This document shows, in pieces, positions 37,461-48,755 of a stretch of 64,000 bases of DNA. The DNA is taken from positions 13,367,529 to 13,431,528 of the forward strand of contig NC_035169.2 of the NCBI RefSeq assembly GCF_001659605.2. Reading direction: 5' to 3'. The notes under the pieces were generated by a model that had not been told where the DNA came from, did no database searches, and saw only the letters and a program-made list of their open reading frames with translations. A program made the position numbers and the translations under genes. The DNA is from Manihot esculenta (lineage: Eukaryota > Streptophyta > Magnoliopsida > Malpighiales > Euphorbiaceae). Within the stretch, counting starts at the first letter, position 1, and every line of letters starts with the position of its first letter.

Positions 37461-38400
37461 ATGTCTGGGCATAATACTGGTGATACTTCTGACCCTACAT
37501 TTGATCTTAAAGATATATATAAAGCTTTCGTGGATAGCTTTCAGAAGCTAAATTCGAGAATGGATAACCCTGAGGACAACCTTAGATCTTCAAAGGGCAA
37601 CTCCATTCAGAGGGATGATGATACACACGATCCATCCTATGAAGAGGAAAATGAGGCACAATCAGCCCCTTTCCGAGCCAGAAGGTTCAATGATCATGTA
37701 CCATATGTAGATAATAGTATGATCTCCATAAAGATGAAGACTCCAAGCTTCAATGGTAAGGCTGATGTTGATGCCTATTTAGAGTGGGAGCGTAAAGTGG
37801 AGATGGTTTTTAACTGTCAAAACTATTCCGATGATAAAAAAGGTAAAACTTGTTGCCCTTAAGTTTTCAGATTATGCACTAATATGGTGGGATGAGCTTG
37901 TGAAATCAAGGAGAAGGAATGGAGAGTTACCCATTGCTAGTTGGGACGAGATAAAGCGAATCATGAGGAAGAAATATGTGCCTACTTATTACCATAGAGA
38001 TCTCCATCATCAGTTGCAAAGATTAACTCAGGGATCAAAGTCTGTTGATGAGTATCATAAGGAGATGGAGTTGCTCCTGATCAAAGCAAACATAGTGGAG
38101 GAGGAAGACCAGACTATGGCTCGTTTCTTTGGTGGTCTTAACAAGGAGATTGCTGATGTGGTTGATTTGCAACCATATGTTGATTTGGAAGACTTGGTGA
38201 ACATTGCAATTAAGGTGGAAAGACAAAGAGGCCGAAATAGAGGGGGGAGTAACAGGGCTACTCAAAACTCCAACAGCAAATGGGGTTCCAAATGGAACAC
38301 CAAGCCTGATCCTAAAAGGTTTAATAAGTCTTCAACTCAAAAAGGCATATTACCTTCCAAAGAAACATCCAAATCTCAAAAAGGCATATTACTTTAAATG
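37461..38400 (+). pseudogene. CRM gag (copy 4, frameshifted, zinc knuckle deleted)
   Basis: The start MSGHNTGDTSDPTFDL at 37461 gives the true N-terminus of this family's gag. One extra A in an A-run near 37843 shifts the frame; the second half reads from 37831 to 38397 with WWDELVKSRRRN and KVERQRGRNRGG. At about 38375 the segment CAAAAAGGCATATTAC is repeated and sequence then jumps into the later acidic linker. This removes the CCHC knuckle present at 903-944 in copy 1. Confidence 0.88.
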
Positions 38401-41400
38401 TTTCTATTAAAGAAGAAGGACTTGAACAGCGTGAAAACATCTTTCACACTCGTTGTTTGGTAGGTGGTAAAGTCTGTAGCATGATAATAGATTCGGGTAG
38501 TCAAGCTAATTGTGCTAGTACTATTTTAGTTGATAAATTAGGACTAGAAACTATTAAACACCCTAATCCTTACAGACTTCAGTGGTTGAATGATAGTGGC
38601 GAAGCAAAGGTAACCAAGCAATGTAAAGTTTCATTTTCTATTGGCAAGTATGTAGATGAGGTTACTTGTGATATTGTACCCATGCAGGCTGGACATATTT
38701 TGTTGAGTAGACTATGGCAATTTGATAGGCGTGTCATTCATGATGGGTATAGTAATAGGTTTTCTTTTACGTTCCTCGGTGTAAAACATATACTTGTACC
38801 ATTATCTCCTAAAGATGTATATGCAGACCAAGTGAAATTACAACAATCTGCTAAATTGGGTAAGGGAGGTGAGACAAGTAAAAAGAATGAGGGAAAAGAG
38901 GCCAGAAGTAAAAAGAAAGTTTCGAATGGCCCAAAGGAGAGTGACCGCACAGGAAAGGATAAAAATGAGAGATGTGCAGGAGAGAAAACGTTAGTGAGTG
39001 TGGAGGTAAAAGGAGAGCTGAGTGAGAAGAGTGAAGAATTCAGCAAGTCTTCCTTTTATTGTAAAGAGAGAGAGTTGAAGAAAGCATACTTAGGGAAGAG
39101 AGCTTTGATTATATTGCGTTTTAGTCTCAATTTTATGATTGAGACTAACCCTACTGTTGAATTGCCTAGTTCTTTTTCTAAGTTATTGCAGGACTTTGCG
39201 GATGTATTTCCTGAGGAGGTGCCATCTGGGTTGCCACCCATTAGGGGAATAGAACATCAAATCGATTTTGTTCCTGGAGCTCAGATTCCAAACCGTCCAG
39301 CTTACCGTAGCAATCCTAAGGACACGAAGGAATTGCAAAAGCAAGTTGATGAGTTGCTAGCTAAGGGACATATCAGGGAGAGCCTTAGTCCATGCGCAGT
39401 ACCTGTTTTGTTGGTTCAAAAGAAAGACGGAACAATGCGCATGTGTGTTGATTGTCGTGCGATCAACAAAATCACTGTAAAGTATCGCCATCCTATTCCT
39501 AGATTAGATGATATGCTTGAAGAATTATGTGGTGCTGTTTTCTTTACAAAAATTGATTTGAAAAGCGGTTATCATCAAAATAGGATGAAGTTAGGTGATG
39601 AGTGGAAAACTGTCTTTAAGACAAAATATGGTTTATATGAATGGTTAGTGATGCCTTTTGGCTTAACTAATACACCTAGCACATTTATGAGATTGATGAA
39701 CCATGTTTTGCGTGATTACCTAGGTAAGTTTGTGGTTGTGTATTTTGATGATATATTGATTTATAGCCGAAACATGGATGACCACATTAGGCATGTTGAA
39801 CTTGTTTTACAGAAGTTGCGTGAACATGAACTGTATGCTAATCTTAAGAAATGCACATTTTGTACTGATAGTGTCATATTCCTAGGATTTATTATTAGTT
39901 CACGAGGAGTTGAGGTAGATACTGAAAAGGTTAAGGCTATCCAAGAATGGCCTACACCTAAGAATGCTAATGAGGTGAGATCCTTTCATGGATTAGTAAG
40001 CTTCTATAGGAGGTTTGTTAGAGATTTTAGCACTATTGCTGCACCTCTAAATGAGATCATTAAAAAGGCTGTAGGATTTAAATGGGGTAAAGAACAGGAA
40101 CTTGCATTTAACACATTAAAAGAAAAACCTACTACTGCTCATGTTTTAAGGTTACCTGATTTTTCTAAAACCTTTGAAATCGAATGTGATGCTTGTGGGA
40201 TTGGTATTGGTGCTGTTCTTATGCAGGAAGGCCGACCCATAGCATATTTCAGTGAGAAGCTAGCTGGCGCACATTTGAACTATTCCACCTATGACAAAGA
40301 GTTCTACGCACTGATTAGGGCTCTTGAAGTTTGGGAACACTACTTGCTGCCTAATGAGTTCGTGATTTATACCGACCATCAGTCTCTCAAACACTTGAAG
40401 GGACAAGGTAAGTTGAACAAGCGGCATGGTAAGTGGGTTGAATATCTTGAAATCTTTCCTTATGTGATTAAATACAAGCAAGGTAAAGAGAATGTGGTTG
40501 CCGATGCATTATCTAGACGTTATGCATTGACTTCCATGCTTAGTTCTAAGTTGTTAGGATTTGAGCATTTGAAACATATGTATGAGAATGATACTGATTT
40601 TTCTGATGTATTTAAGGCATGTGAACATGGGGCATTTAAAAAGTTTTATTTGCATGATGGGTTTCTTTTTAGGGGGAAACAAATATGCATACCTAATTGT
40701 TCAGTGCGTGAGTTGCTTGTTAGAAAATCACATTCAGGAGGATTAATGGGACATTTTGGTGTGCAAAAGACTTTAGACATGTTGAATGAACACTTTCATT
40801 GGCCTAACATGAGAAAATATGTAGAGAAAATTTGTGCGCAATGCTTTGCATGTAAATAGGCTAAATCTAAGTCCTTGCCACATGGGTTGTATACTCCTTT
40901 GCCTGTACCTACTGAACCTTGGACTGATATATCTATGGATTTTGTGATAGGTTTACCTAGGACAAAAAGAGGTAGAGATTCAGTATTTATTGTTGTAGAT
41001 CGCTTTAGCAAGATGGCACATTTTATTCCATGTCATAAAACTGATGATGCAACGAGTGTAGCTGATTTGTTTGAAGTAGTCTGTTTGCATGGTATACCTA
41101 GGACTATTGTTTCTGATAGAGATTCAAAGTTCCTTAGTCATTTCTGGCGTGTTTTGTGGGGAAAATTGGGTACTAAACTTTTATTTTCTACTACTTGTCA
41201 TCCACAAATAGATGGCCAAACTGAAGTTGTTAATAGAACTTTAGGAACTATGCTTCGTGCTATTGTGGGTAGGAACTTGAAAACTTGGGAAGAATGTTTG
41301 CCATATGTTGAATTTGCTTATAATCAAGCAGTCTATTCTTCTACTGGTTATTCACCTTTTGAGGTTGTGTATGGTTTTAATCCATTAACTGTATTAGATT

Positions 41401-41492
41401 TAATGCCTTTACCTTTGATCGAGTTGTCTAATTTAGATGGAAAAGCGAAGGCTGAAATGGTTAAATCAATACATGTGAAAGCGCGTGAGCAT
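38401..41492 (+). pseudogene. CRM protease-RT-RNase H-integrase (copy 4)
   Basis: A long frame (first ATG 38457, open to 40859) covers the protease DSG, RT with [11 protein letters not shown], RNase H with [15 protein letters not shown], and the integrase zinc region. TAG at 40857-40859 replaces CAG (Gln). The frame goes on through the integrase core (40875 on; [29 protein letters not shown]) until the Tekay solo LTR at 41493. A few codons are missing near 41070 (LFFKEVV reads LFEVV). It continues at 43713. Confidence 0.9.
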
Positions 41493-43707
41493 TGTAACGA
41501 CCCCAAAATGGACCGTCACCGGCGCTAGGATTCAGGTCGGCTTAAGGCCGCTAGAACCTGTACCAAGCTTGCTATACTCTCTGTGTACCTGTAAATCTCA
41601 TACATGATCATACCATTTGTGAAAATAAAAACTCTTTTCTGAACCAAGGCTTAACCTGTGCATGCACTATCTCTGTACTCTGTACTCTGTACTCTGTACT
41701 CTGTACCCCTGACTAGAGCTTGCTCTAGATGGGTTAATTCATACCTGTTAAGCCTGGTTTTTCACATACTCTGTAAAACTTATATACATACAGATCATGT
41801 ACATAACACACAAAATAACTAAGTCAAGCACAACTGTAACTGTATACACAACTAGGACATCTCTTTCATATTACATGTCCACTCTATGCTATTACAAAAC
41901 TCTTTTCTCTTTCTGTCCTCTGCTGATTTTCACTGTACACTGTACACTGAACCTGCAAGACTGGGGTTAAGGGAGTGGGATGAGCTCTATAGCCCAGTGA
42001 GTAGAACAGTAAAACATATCATTAAAACATGACCTTATGGAATGCATCATAACACAGACAATCCACAGCAAGGGTAAACCTGTCACCAAATAGTCCCAGT
42101 ATCTCATACGAGGGCGTAGTCAAAGGCTCCTGGATTTCCTGTCTCCTATATGTATATGTGTATATAACACCTGTACTTACCATTGCCAGGGCGTAGTCAA
42201 AGGCTCCTAGACTTTACTATACCTGCCAGGGCGTAGTCAAAGGCTCCTGGACTTCTATACCTGCCAGGGCATAGTCAAAGGCTCCTGGACTTATCTCAGT
42301 GACTATTGGATCATTCAGCATTCACCCAAATCAACAAATAACTATGCAATGCAACAAATAACCATGATGCATGAAATATGCTAAAAACATTCCATTTCTC
42401 AATTAAAAGACTTCAGTTTAGTTCCACTCACCTCTGGCTACCTGGACTGACTTTGCAGGCTCTGAAACGCTGGAGCAGTACTCACTGCTGCTCTCTCTGG
42501 TTCCTCTGGTCTATGTAGGCACAGATAAACTCAAATGAGGGACCAAACTAACTCAAGATCAACTCTATTAAACTCCCCAAGACTCCCCTTAAACTCACTC
42601 AAATATTCCTGACAAGCATGCAAAGGAAAGCTGGACAGAACACTTTCGGCGGCAGATTCGGCGGCCGAAAGTCCTCTCCAGAGCCGAAACTCATACACCT
42701 TCGGCAGCCGAATCTCAACTTTTGGCAGCCGAACCCTTTCAGGGGCAAGTTTCGGGGGCTGAAAGGCACTCCAGAGACGAAAGTCTCTAACCTTCGGCAG
42801 CACCTTCGGCGGCCGAAACTCCCCTCCAGAGCCGAAAGTCCAAAAGCTCGGGGGCAAGCTTGGGCAGCCGAAGCCACCTCCTCATGGGTTCGGCGGCCGA
42901 ATGTGCCTTCGGCTGCCAAACCTGAGTTCATCAGCAAGGCAGAAACTTGCTCTGCCTCTCGCCAAATGCACAAAACGCTCCCAATCTCAAACACCTCAAT
43001 TCCTCAACTTGTATACACGCAAGTATATGCTCAAAGGGGTCAAAAACTACCTAAAAACCCCAACAAACAGCAAAGCATAACACATATACAAGCTTTTCTC
43101 ATAAAATCATCAAAAACACTCTTTTATTCATGCAACTCTCCCTCAAAACCTCAAAAACTTCCATAAAACATAAAAACAAGCTCAGGATCTTCACTTACCT
43201 CTTGAAACCAAGAAGATGAATGATCCTAACGTGGAGTTTTGGAGCAACTCTCCTTCAAACCCCCCAAACTTCAAAATTCAAGTTTTTAGCTCAAAACCTT
43301 CAAAAAACTATAAAACTCAATCAAATCTTTGCACGCTTGAATGAAAACATGAAGAAAACATCAGGAAGACAGGGTCTCACCTCAAAAAGTGAAAGAAAGC
43401 GGCAAAGCTTATCCTTTCAACCGACTGAGGGCCTTTTATAGGTGGCTGGCCAGACCACCTTCGGCGGCCTATCGTGAAACCGAAAGCCATGCATGTTCGG
43501 CGGCCGAATGTCACCTTCGGCGGCCGAACCTGGCTTTTCTGCCTTAGTTCTTTTCTTTCAAAAACTCATTTCTTTTTAACACCAAAACATAAAAACATAC
43601 TATATTACTTTAGAAAAACATAAATCTTACCCTTCTAGAGAATTTCAACATCCTGGATTCCACCGGACGACAGGAATTTCGATGCCGGACTCTCGCCGGG
43701 TATTACA
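41493..43707 (-). repeat. Tekay-family solo LTR E
   Basis: About 2215 bp. In reverse complement it starts TGTAATACCCGGCGAGAG and ends with GGGGTCGTTACA, as in element D. It is flanked by AGCAT (41488-41492 and 43708-43712), and no internal sequence remains, so it is a solo LTR left by recombination. It contains five perfect TTCGGCGGCCGAA copies (42657, 42805, 42889, 43496, 43516) and four copies of the 31-bp repeat family between 42110 and 42300. Confidence 0.93.
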
Positions 43708-43712
43708 AGCAT

Positions 43713-44237
43713 ATTGAGAAGCGTAACAGCATATATGAGAAATAGGCCAATAAGGGTCACAAGAAAGTTGTATTCAAACCAGGTGATTGGGTTTGGATCC
43801 ATATGCGAAAGGAAAGGTTTCCAACTCAAAGGAAATCAAAACTCGATGCACGAGGGGATGGACCATATCAAGTGCTGAAACGGATCAATGACAATGCATA
43901 CATAATTGATCTGCCAGGTGAGTTTGGTGTAAGTGCTACCTTTAACGTTTCTGATTTGTTTCCTTTTGATTTTGGTACAGATTTGAGGACGAATCCTTTT
44001 CAAGAGGGAGGGGATGATGTAAGCACGACCAACAACACCAAAAATGATGAGCTAGCATTGCCTCAAGGACCAATTACAAGGCTGAGATCCAAGAGATTGA
44101 AGGAAGCACTTCAAGGATTCATGAAGGAATATGTTGAAGTTTTGCAAGTTCATTTTGAAGTTGAAGAACAATCTGGCCATTCCAAGTCAATTTGGCCAAA
44201 TGTGTCCTTATTGACAATTCAAATTTTGTATTTATAG
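43713..44237 (+). pseudogene. CRM integrase C-terminus running into the LTR (copy 4)
   Basis: Continues the integrase of copy 4 after the solo LTR. A TAG near 43743 replaces a Gln codon. From 43803 the frame is open to 44237, with the GPY/F region ([12 protein letters not shown]), [16 protein letters not shown] at the purine tract, and then about 74 codons inside the 3' LTR including [20 protein letters not shown]. Plant CRM elements are remembered to carry targeting-related sequence in this part of integrase; I see no classical chromodomain. Confidence 0.87.
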
Positions 44238-44703
44238 TGGGTAGTTGTTTAGTAGTTGGTAGTTAACCAGTAGTGGGTAGTTATTTGGTACTGGGTAGTT
44301 AAACAGTAGTGGGTAGTCATCCAGTAGTGGATAGTGGCATAGATCATGGATCCATGCATAGTAGTAGGAAGTGGCAAAGGTCATGGGTCTTTATTTAGGT
44401 TATATAACCGTCTCTTTTTCTATATTGTAGACAGATTATCAATTATTCAATACAATTGCTTTTATGCGATTCTTCTTTGAGAGCTTAAGAGAGATCTTGG
44501 TTCTTGACATTGCATCACGAATAAGGTTTGATACTAACTTGTATGTTTCTTATTCTTGCTGCTCTTAAAATCAATCCATTATAAGTGTTCTTAATTGCAT
44601 GTTAATTAAGGGTGCTTTAGATTGGGGAATTATTTTCTGAATTAAGTTCTTTTTACTAGGGTATGTGTCATTTCAGTCTCTAATAGGCTGGGGTTCCGCA
44701 TCA
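44015..44703 (+). repeat. CRM-family LTR (3' of copy 4, probably recombinant)
   Basis: About 689 bp. It is shorter than its partner because one TAGTGGCATAGATCATGG-type unit is missing near 44330. It follows the purine tract at 44001-44014. Its right flank is an Athila-type LTR rather than the CRM copy 3 sequence expected for a simple insertion. Confidence 0.88.
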
Positions 44704-45360
44704 GATTGTGCTTCCTAATTAAGTTTAGATGCTGACCTTGCTGCCCAAGAGGTACTTGCTGCCTAAGTTGGGTCTGAAAAAGAAAGATTCGCATTGCAAA
44801 ATTATTTGGAAGGAAAGAAGCGTGCACATCTTCTTCAGAGGGAAAGTGGCGCGCGGATTGGCTTTCAGGAGGCAGGTGGGCGCGCGGTCATTGAATGCAG
44901 AAGGGAAAGTAAATCTGTCTAGTCTTTCCTTTTTAGGTGGAGCCTTCGTTTGAATTTTGAATGCTGAATGCTAAAGAGGCAAGTGCGTCTTCATGAGATC
45001 TTGCTGCCTAAATAGGAAGATATGACTGCTACAGTGTGTGCACATCTTTGAACAAGGAAAGAAAGATCTGCGATTTGAATTTCAAATAATTTTCTGACTG
45101 AGCTTTCCTTATTTGCTTTTGCTTCTGCACTTTCCTTATTTGAAAACTTTCCTTTTCTGAAAACTTTCCTTATTTGAAAACTTTCCTTTTTTAGCACTTT
45201 CCATATTTGGCACTTTTTGGCAGTTTTAAGAGCATTTTCTCCAGAATGTCTCTTTATACCTAATATCTGCAAAACATGATTAAAACCACAAAATTAAGCA
45301 GAAACGATGCAAATAAACATCAAGAATATAATGATAAAATGGACTAAAATATGCTCTATC
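44704..45360 (-). repeat. Athila-type LTR fragment H
   Basis: In reverse complement the right end starts TGATAGAGCATATTTTAGTC, like the LTRs at 1-171 and 13486. Its inner part is cut at 44704 by the CRM LTR. The right end abuts Athila G gag sequence at 45361, so H inserted into G. No internal part of H remains. Confidence 0.78.
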
Positions 45361-45839
45361 ACGGCCTCATAGATGAACATACAATGTGAAATTCTTTCAA
45401 GTGCTTATGTGGATTTTCATTTTCCAAACATCTAAATTTAGGCAGTAGATGGATCAAACCTATTTTGAGCTCCAAAAGGGACTGTCAGAGGTGGATAGAT
45501 GATGCAGAGAGGTGCTTGATCACCTATAGGAGCTGCCAACTCTCTCAGTGTTCTTTCTCTTGGCATTGGTGGCCTCATTGCTTGATTTTCTTGTATTAAT
45601 TTATCATGGACAGCAGGCTCAGTATGAGCAGCAGGTTGTGCATTGTTTTCAGCCATCTCTGTGGCTGTTTGGCGATGTTCATAAGGTTCTGAAGCTGGAT
45701 CTGCGATGGTGGGTTCCTTAGGGGCAGATTCGGCTTGAGTTGTCTCCCAAAGTCGGGTTGCTTGCTTCCCCAATCGCCTAATTGTGCGCTCAATTTCTGG
45801 ATCGTAAGGCAGAGTTTTCTTGTGTCTAGATCTGGTCAT
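45361..45839 (-). pseudogene. Athila G gag N-terminal part
   Basis: Minus-strand frame from the ATG at 45837-45839 (MTRSRHKKTLPYDPEIERTI), parallel to the start of element B gag. The variable stretch after RRLGKQA has no TTCGGCCGCCGAA copies, unlike element B. The frame reads IGDQAPLCIIYPPLTVPFGA and then shifts by a small indel near 45470 before LRPSTA-like sequence; the normal continuation LKSGLIHQLPKF is recognisable in another frame. It is cut at 45361 by LTR fragment H. A primer-site relic, TTGCGCCGTTACCGTGG in reverse, lies at 45869-45885. Confidence 0.82.
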
Positions 45840-45891
45840 GAAAGAAAAATAAATTAGTTAAATCAACTCCACGGTAACGGCGCAAATTTTT

Positions 45892-47333
45892 TTACTGTGC
45901 GGTTATTGAAGCCTGTCAAAAATAACGTTTTTGGTTATCAACAATTTTACAACTGCAGATAATGGCAAAAGGATCAAATCCACAGGGAATTGATACTTAC
46001 CTATTTTCCTTATCAAGACCAAGTAAACAAACTGAAAGTAAACTGAAAGCAAATAAACTGAAAGCAAAGTAAAAGGGGGGGTTTTGATATTGATGAACTA
46101 AACTAGAATTAAAAGCAATAAAGTAAAGCAAATAATAAAGTAAAAAAATTCAAATATGAGAAAAGCTCTAATCGAAGAATTTGATCCACTTCAGTTGTTG
46201 GGATTGATCATTGACACTTAGGTTCCTTTGTTTGATTCAATAAATTAGTTATGGAGATGGAAGACGCTTCTCACCATCATATCCCTCCTTAATCATAAAT
46301 TAATTAGGGAACGTCCTCTAACTAATCACTAATCAACAAGTTGCCAAGGAATGTCCTTGGGCCTTTGGCATCTAATAACTATCAATTGCATTAAGAAATA
46401 GAGAGACCTAATTCTAGCTACCCAAACGTATGGTGATATCGCTAGATCATGCAATTTCCTTAGTTTTTACACCAAGTGTTCTTGTATTTGAATAATCCAA
46501 GCAATTACAGACTCAAAACTATCCAAACTAACAAATTATTACTTTGCAATCAAGAATCAACGTAGATCTAAACAACAAAGCAATAATGGAATCAAGCATG
46601 AACCTGCATAAATACTGAAAAATGAAAGATAAACAATGTATGTTCAGATCTCCCAATCCATAAAACAACTAAAGTTTCACCCAATCTTCAACTAGAAAAA
46701 AGAGTTTCAGCCACTCATGGCTGAAACAAAACAAAAAGAAAGAGAAGAGGAAAGGAACCAATCGGCACTTGGAGAGGAAGGAGAGGTGCTGCCACTTATA
46801 ATCCCATATGTCTGTCCAAAGGAGATAAGAAAAGGCATGGGGCGGCTCCTTATGTGTCTTTTTATAGTTGAAAGTGTTGCCCTAAGTCTCCTTAATGAGG
46901 TGGAGCCTTCTTTTGAATTTTGAATTTTGAATCTTGATTACTTGGGGGGCAAGTATGTCTTCTTGAGATTTGGCTTCCTAAATAAGCTGAATTTTGAATT
47001 TTGAATTTTGAATGTACATCTTCTTGAGATTTGGCTTCTTCAATAAGGGAAAGACTTCTTGAAGATTTGAAATTTGAAATTCAAATTAATTTGGTGAATG
47101 TACTTTCCTTACTTGTCGCTTTCCTTATTTATCTTCACTTCAGCTGCAACTTGACTTGGGCAAACAACTTGTTCTCCTTTATCCCTTTTTCGGCAGTTTT
47201 AAGAGTATTTTCACCAGATTACCTCTTTACACCATTTTCTGCAAAATGAGAACAAAAGCACAAAATTAGGCAGAAAAAGTGTAAATTAACATTAATAAAA
47301 ACATGATCAAATGGTCTAAATTTGGTCTGATCA
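45892..47333 (-). repeat. Athila G 5' LTR
   Basis: About 1442 bp, partner of 10584-12028. Its outer end TGATCAGACCAAATTT lies at 47333 and the GGTTG duplication follows. The inner end is mutated (CGCACAGTAA instead of CGCATAGTCA). The short frames at 46717 and 47031 are LTR sequence also present in the partner and are not supported as genes. Confidence 0.87.
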
Positions 47334-47338
47334 GGTTG

Positions 47339-47640
47339 TTATCGTAATCCTTGAATGGTTGTTATCCTAATCCTTGATCTAATTGTATTTGTAGCTATCT
47401 AAAATAATTTAAATTTTATAGAGCTATCAAGATAAAAACTCTACAGTCTGTTCGTCGAGCTTGGGTCACAGCCTTGGGTAAGGCAGTATCTTTCATCCTA
47501 AAACAGTTTTGAAATAGTCTATGATGGTTCCTTTGTACACTTTTAGCTCCAAACCTATCCAAAATCAAAATCCAAGTAAAACTCCAATTGTTTACTATCA
47601 AAATTATAACAAAATCATGAAAATTAATATGAAATAAGTA
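47339..47640. other. Unassigned, possibly the remaining Athila C LTR
   Basis: Immediately outside the right GGTTG duplication of element G. By position it should continue the Athila C LTR interrupted at 10583, but I could not identify the outer LTR end or a target duplication. I see no gene in it. A short phrase, GGTTGTTATCCTAATCCTTGA, is repeated in near form at 47334-47385. Confidence 0.35.
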
Positions 47641-48428
47641 ATGAGTTTTACAATTCATCATCTACTCAAGCTCAGGAAGGAACAGGAGCAAAATAAGAAC
47701 ATTTCACCCAGCTTGATTCTCTTCAAACCATTCATCCTACTCCAGTTGCATCTCCATAAAAAAGTCATGATTGTACCACAATTCCATCTCCTGAAAAAGC
47801 TAACCCTAAAGATTCCTTCAAAGACCAAACTATGCCTACACTTATTCACCATACCAATATGCCAAATCCTAAAGAAACAGAAACCTCTGAAAAACCATCA
47901 GCTAATCCAGTTTCATCTAAGGATGTTGTACCTACACATTTAAATGTAGAATCTATTTTAGAGCTTGGTTTAAAAAATCCTGATGAACCTTGCTCTGCCT
48001 TTTTTTCTTATTACCAAACAAAAGGGAATAACAAAGGTTGCCACTAGAAAATTTCCTACTTGTTCCACTAAAGATTAAATATAATGAGCCTTCCTTTGTT
48101 GTGGATAAGGATGCTACTCCAATTCAAATATTTCAAGCACAAAAAAGGAAGCTGCTAAGGAATCTTCTACTTTTGATGATTCAAGCTCAAACAATTATTA
48201 ATTTGTCTCACCTCCCAAGGCCAAACTCAGAAGAAGTTGCAAATATGAAATGAAAACCAAAGTGGCAAAGCAGCAAAGTCTATAAGCAAAGATAAACCCC
48301 TTGACCTTTGATTTTAATTATCTATTCTTTGAAAACTTTTTGGATGACATATGAACTATTTCCTTTTTAGTCTTTTTGGATGATCACCCCTGTTTTCTTT
48401 TTGCTGATGATAAAAAGGGGGAGTAGTA
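47641..48428 (+). pseudogene. Copia-like (perhaps Sirevirus) 3' remnant
   Basis: A broken frame rich in Ser, Pro, Lys and Thr (IPSPEKANPKDSFKDQTMP, ETSEKPSANPVSSKDVV, ILELGLKNPDEPC), followed by GATGATAAAAAGGGGGAG at 48407-48424. Remembered Sirevirus and related copia elements have a similar low-complexity region ending in such a purine tract before the 3' LTR. No catalytic domain is visible, so the family is uncertain. Several stops are present. Confidence 0.35.
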
Positions 48429-48755
48429 AGTGTTAGTTGTTTGTTTGTTTGTTCATTTGTTGTTATGTGTTTATTTTATTTTTACTTTCTTTTGTAGTAA
48501 TTAGCATATCTTCTTATAAGTTTGTGCCTATCCGTTTACAATTACTAGTTGAATTTTATTTATAGAATGAAATGAATTTCCTTTTCTAGTTACCTAAACT
48601 CTGTTAAGCGTTTCATACTCTTTTGGGAACATGGTTAAATATAAACATTAGTTTTACGGGGAGTTATTGAATGTATATATTATGTGCATATATATAGGAG
48701 GAGCTTTCTTTGAGCTTAATTTTCTTTGAAGATCATTAGGTTTTGTGACTGTGCG
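48429..48755 (+). repeat. Possible copia LTR fragment
   Basis: Begins TGTTAGTTGTTTG shortly after the purine-rich tract, as a 3' LTR would, and is cut at 48756 by a Tekay LTR. No second copy exists in the window to confirm it. Confidence 0.3.

Larger units (their letters stand above)
35772..44703 (+). mobile_element. CRM-clade retrotransposon, copy 4 (two LTRs, unmatched flanks)
   Basis: 5' LTR 35772-36497, primer site 36500, leader, gag, pol and 3' LTR 44015-44703, split by a Tekay solo LTR. The five bases before it (TATTC, CRM copy 3 RT) and after it (GATTG, an Athila-type LTR) do not match. The 3' LTR therefore probably comes from recombination with another CRM LTR. The copy has a gag frameshift, a gag deletion and at least one stop in pol. 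Confidence 0.88.
10584..47333 (-). mobile_element. Athila-clade retrotransposon G (dismembered, both LTRs present)
   Basis: The LTR at 10584-12028 and the LTR at 45892-47333 belong to the same family, share orientation and are flanked outside by the identical five bases GGTTG (10579-10583 and 47334-47338). The first borders an Athila 3' purine tract and the second an Athila primer site and gag start. This shows one element spread over 36.7 kb. What remains of its interior is 12029-13485, 31906-32490 and 45361-45891. Everything from the integrase N-terminus back to mid-gag is lost. Confidence 0.88.

Noticed and set aside
46717..47249. Short frames beginning MAETKQKEREEERN and MASSIRERLLED
   Set aside because: Both lie in the Athila G LTR; the second has a counterpart at 11710 in the partner LTR, and the first is broken there. 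They are treated as LTR sequence.
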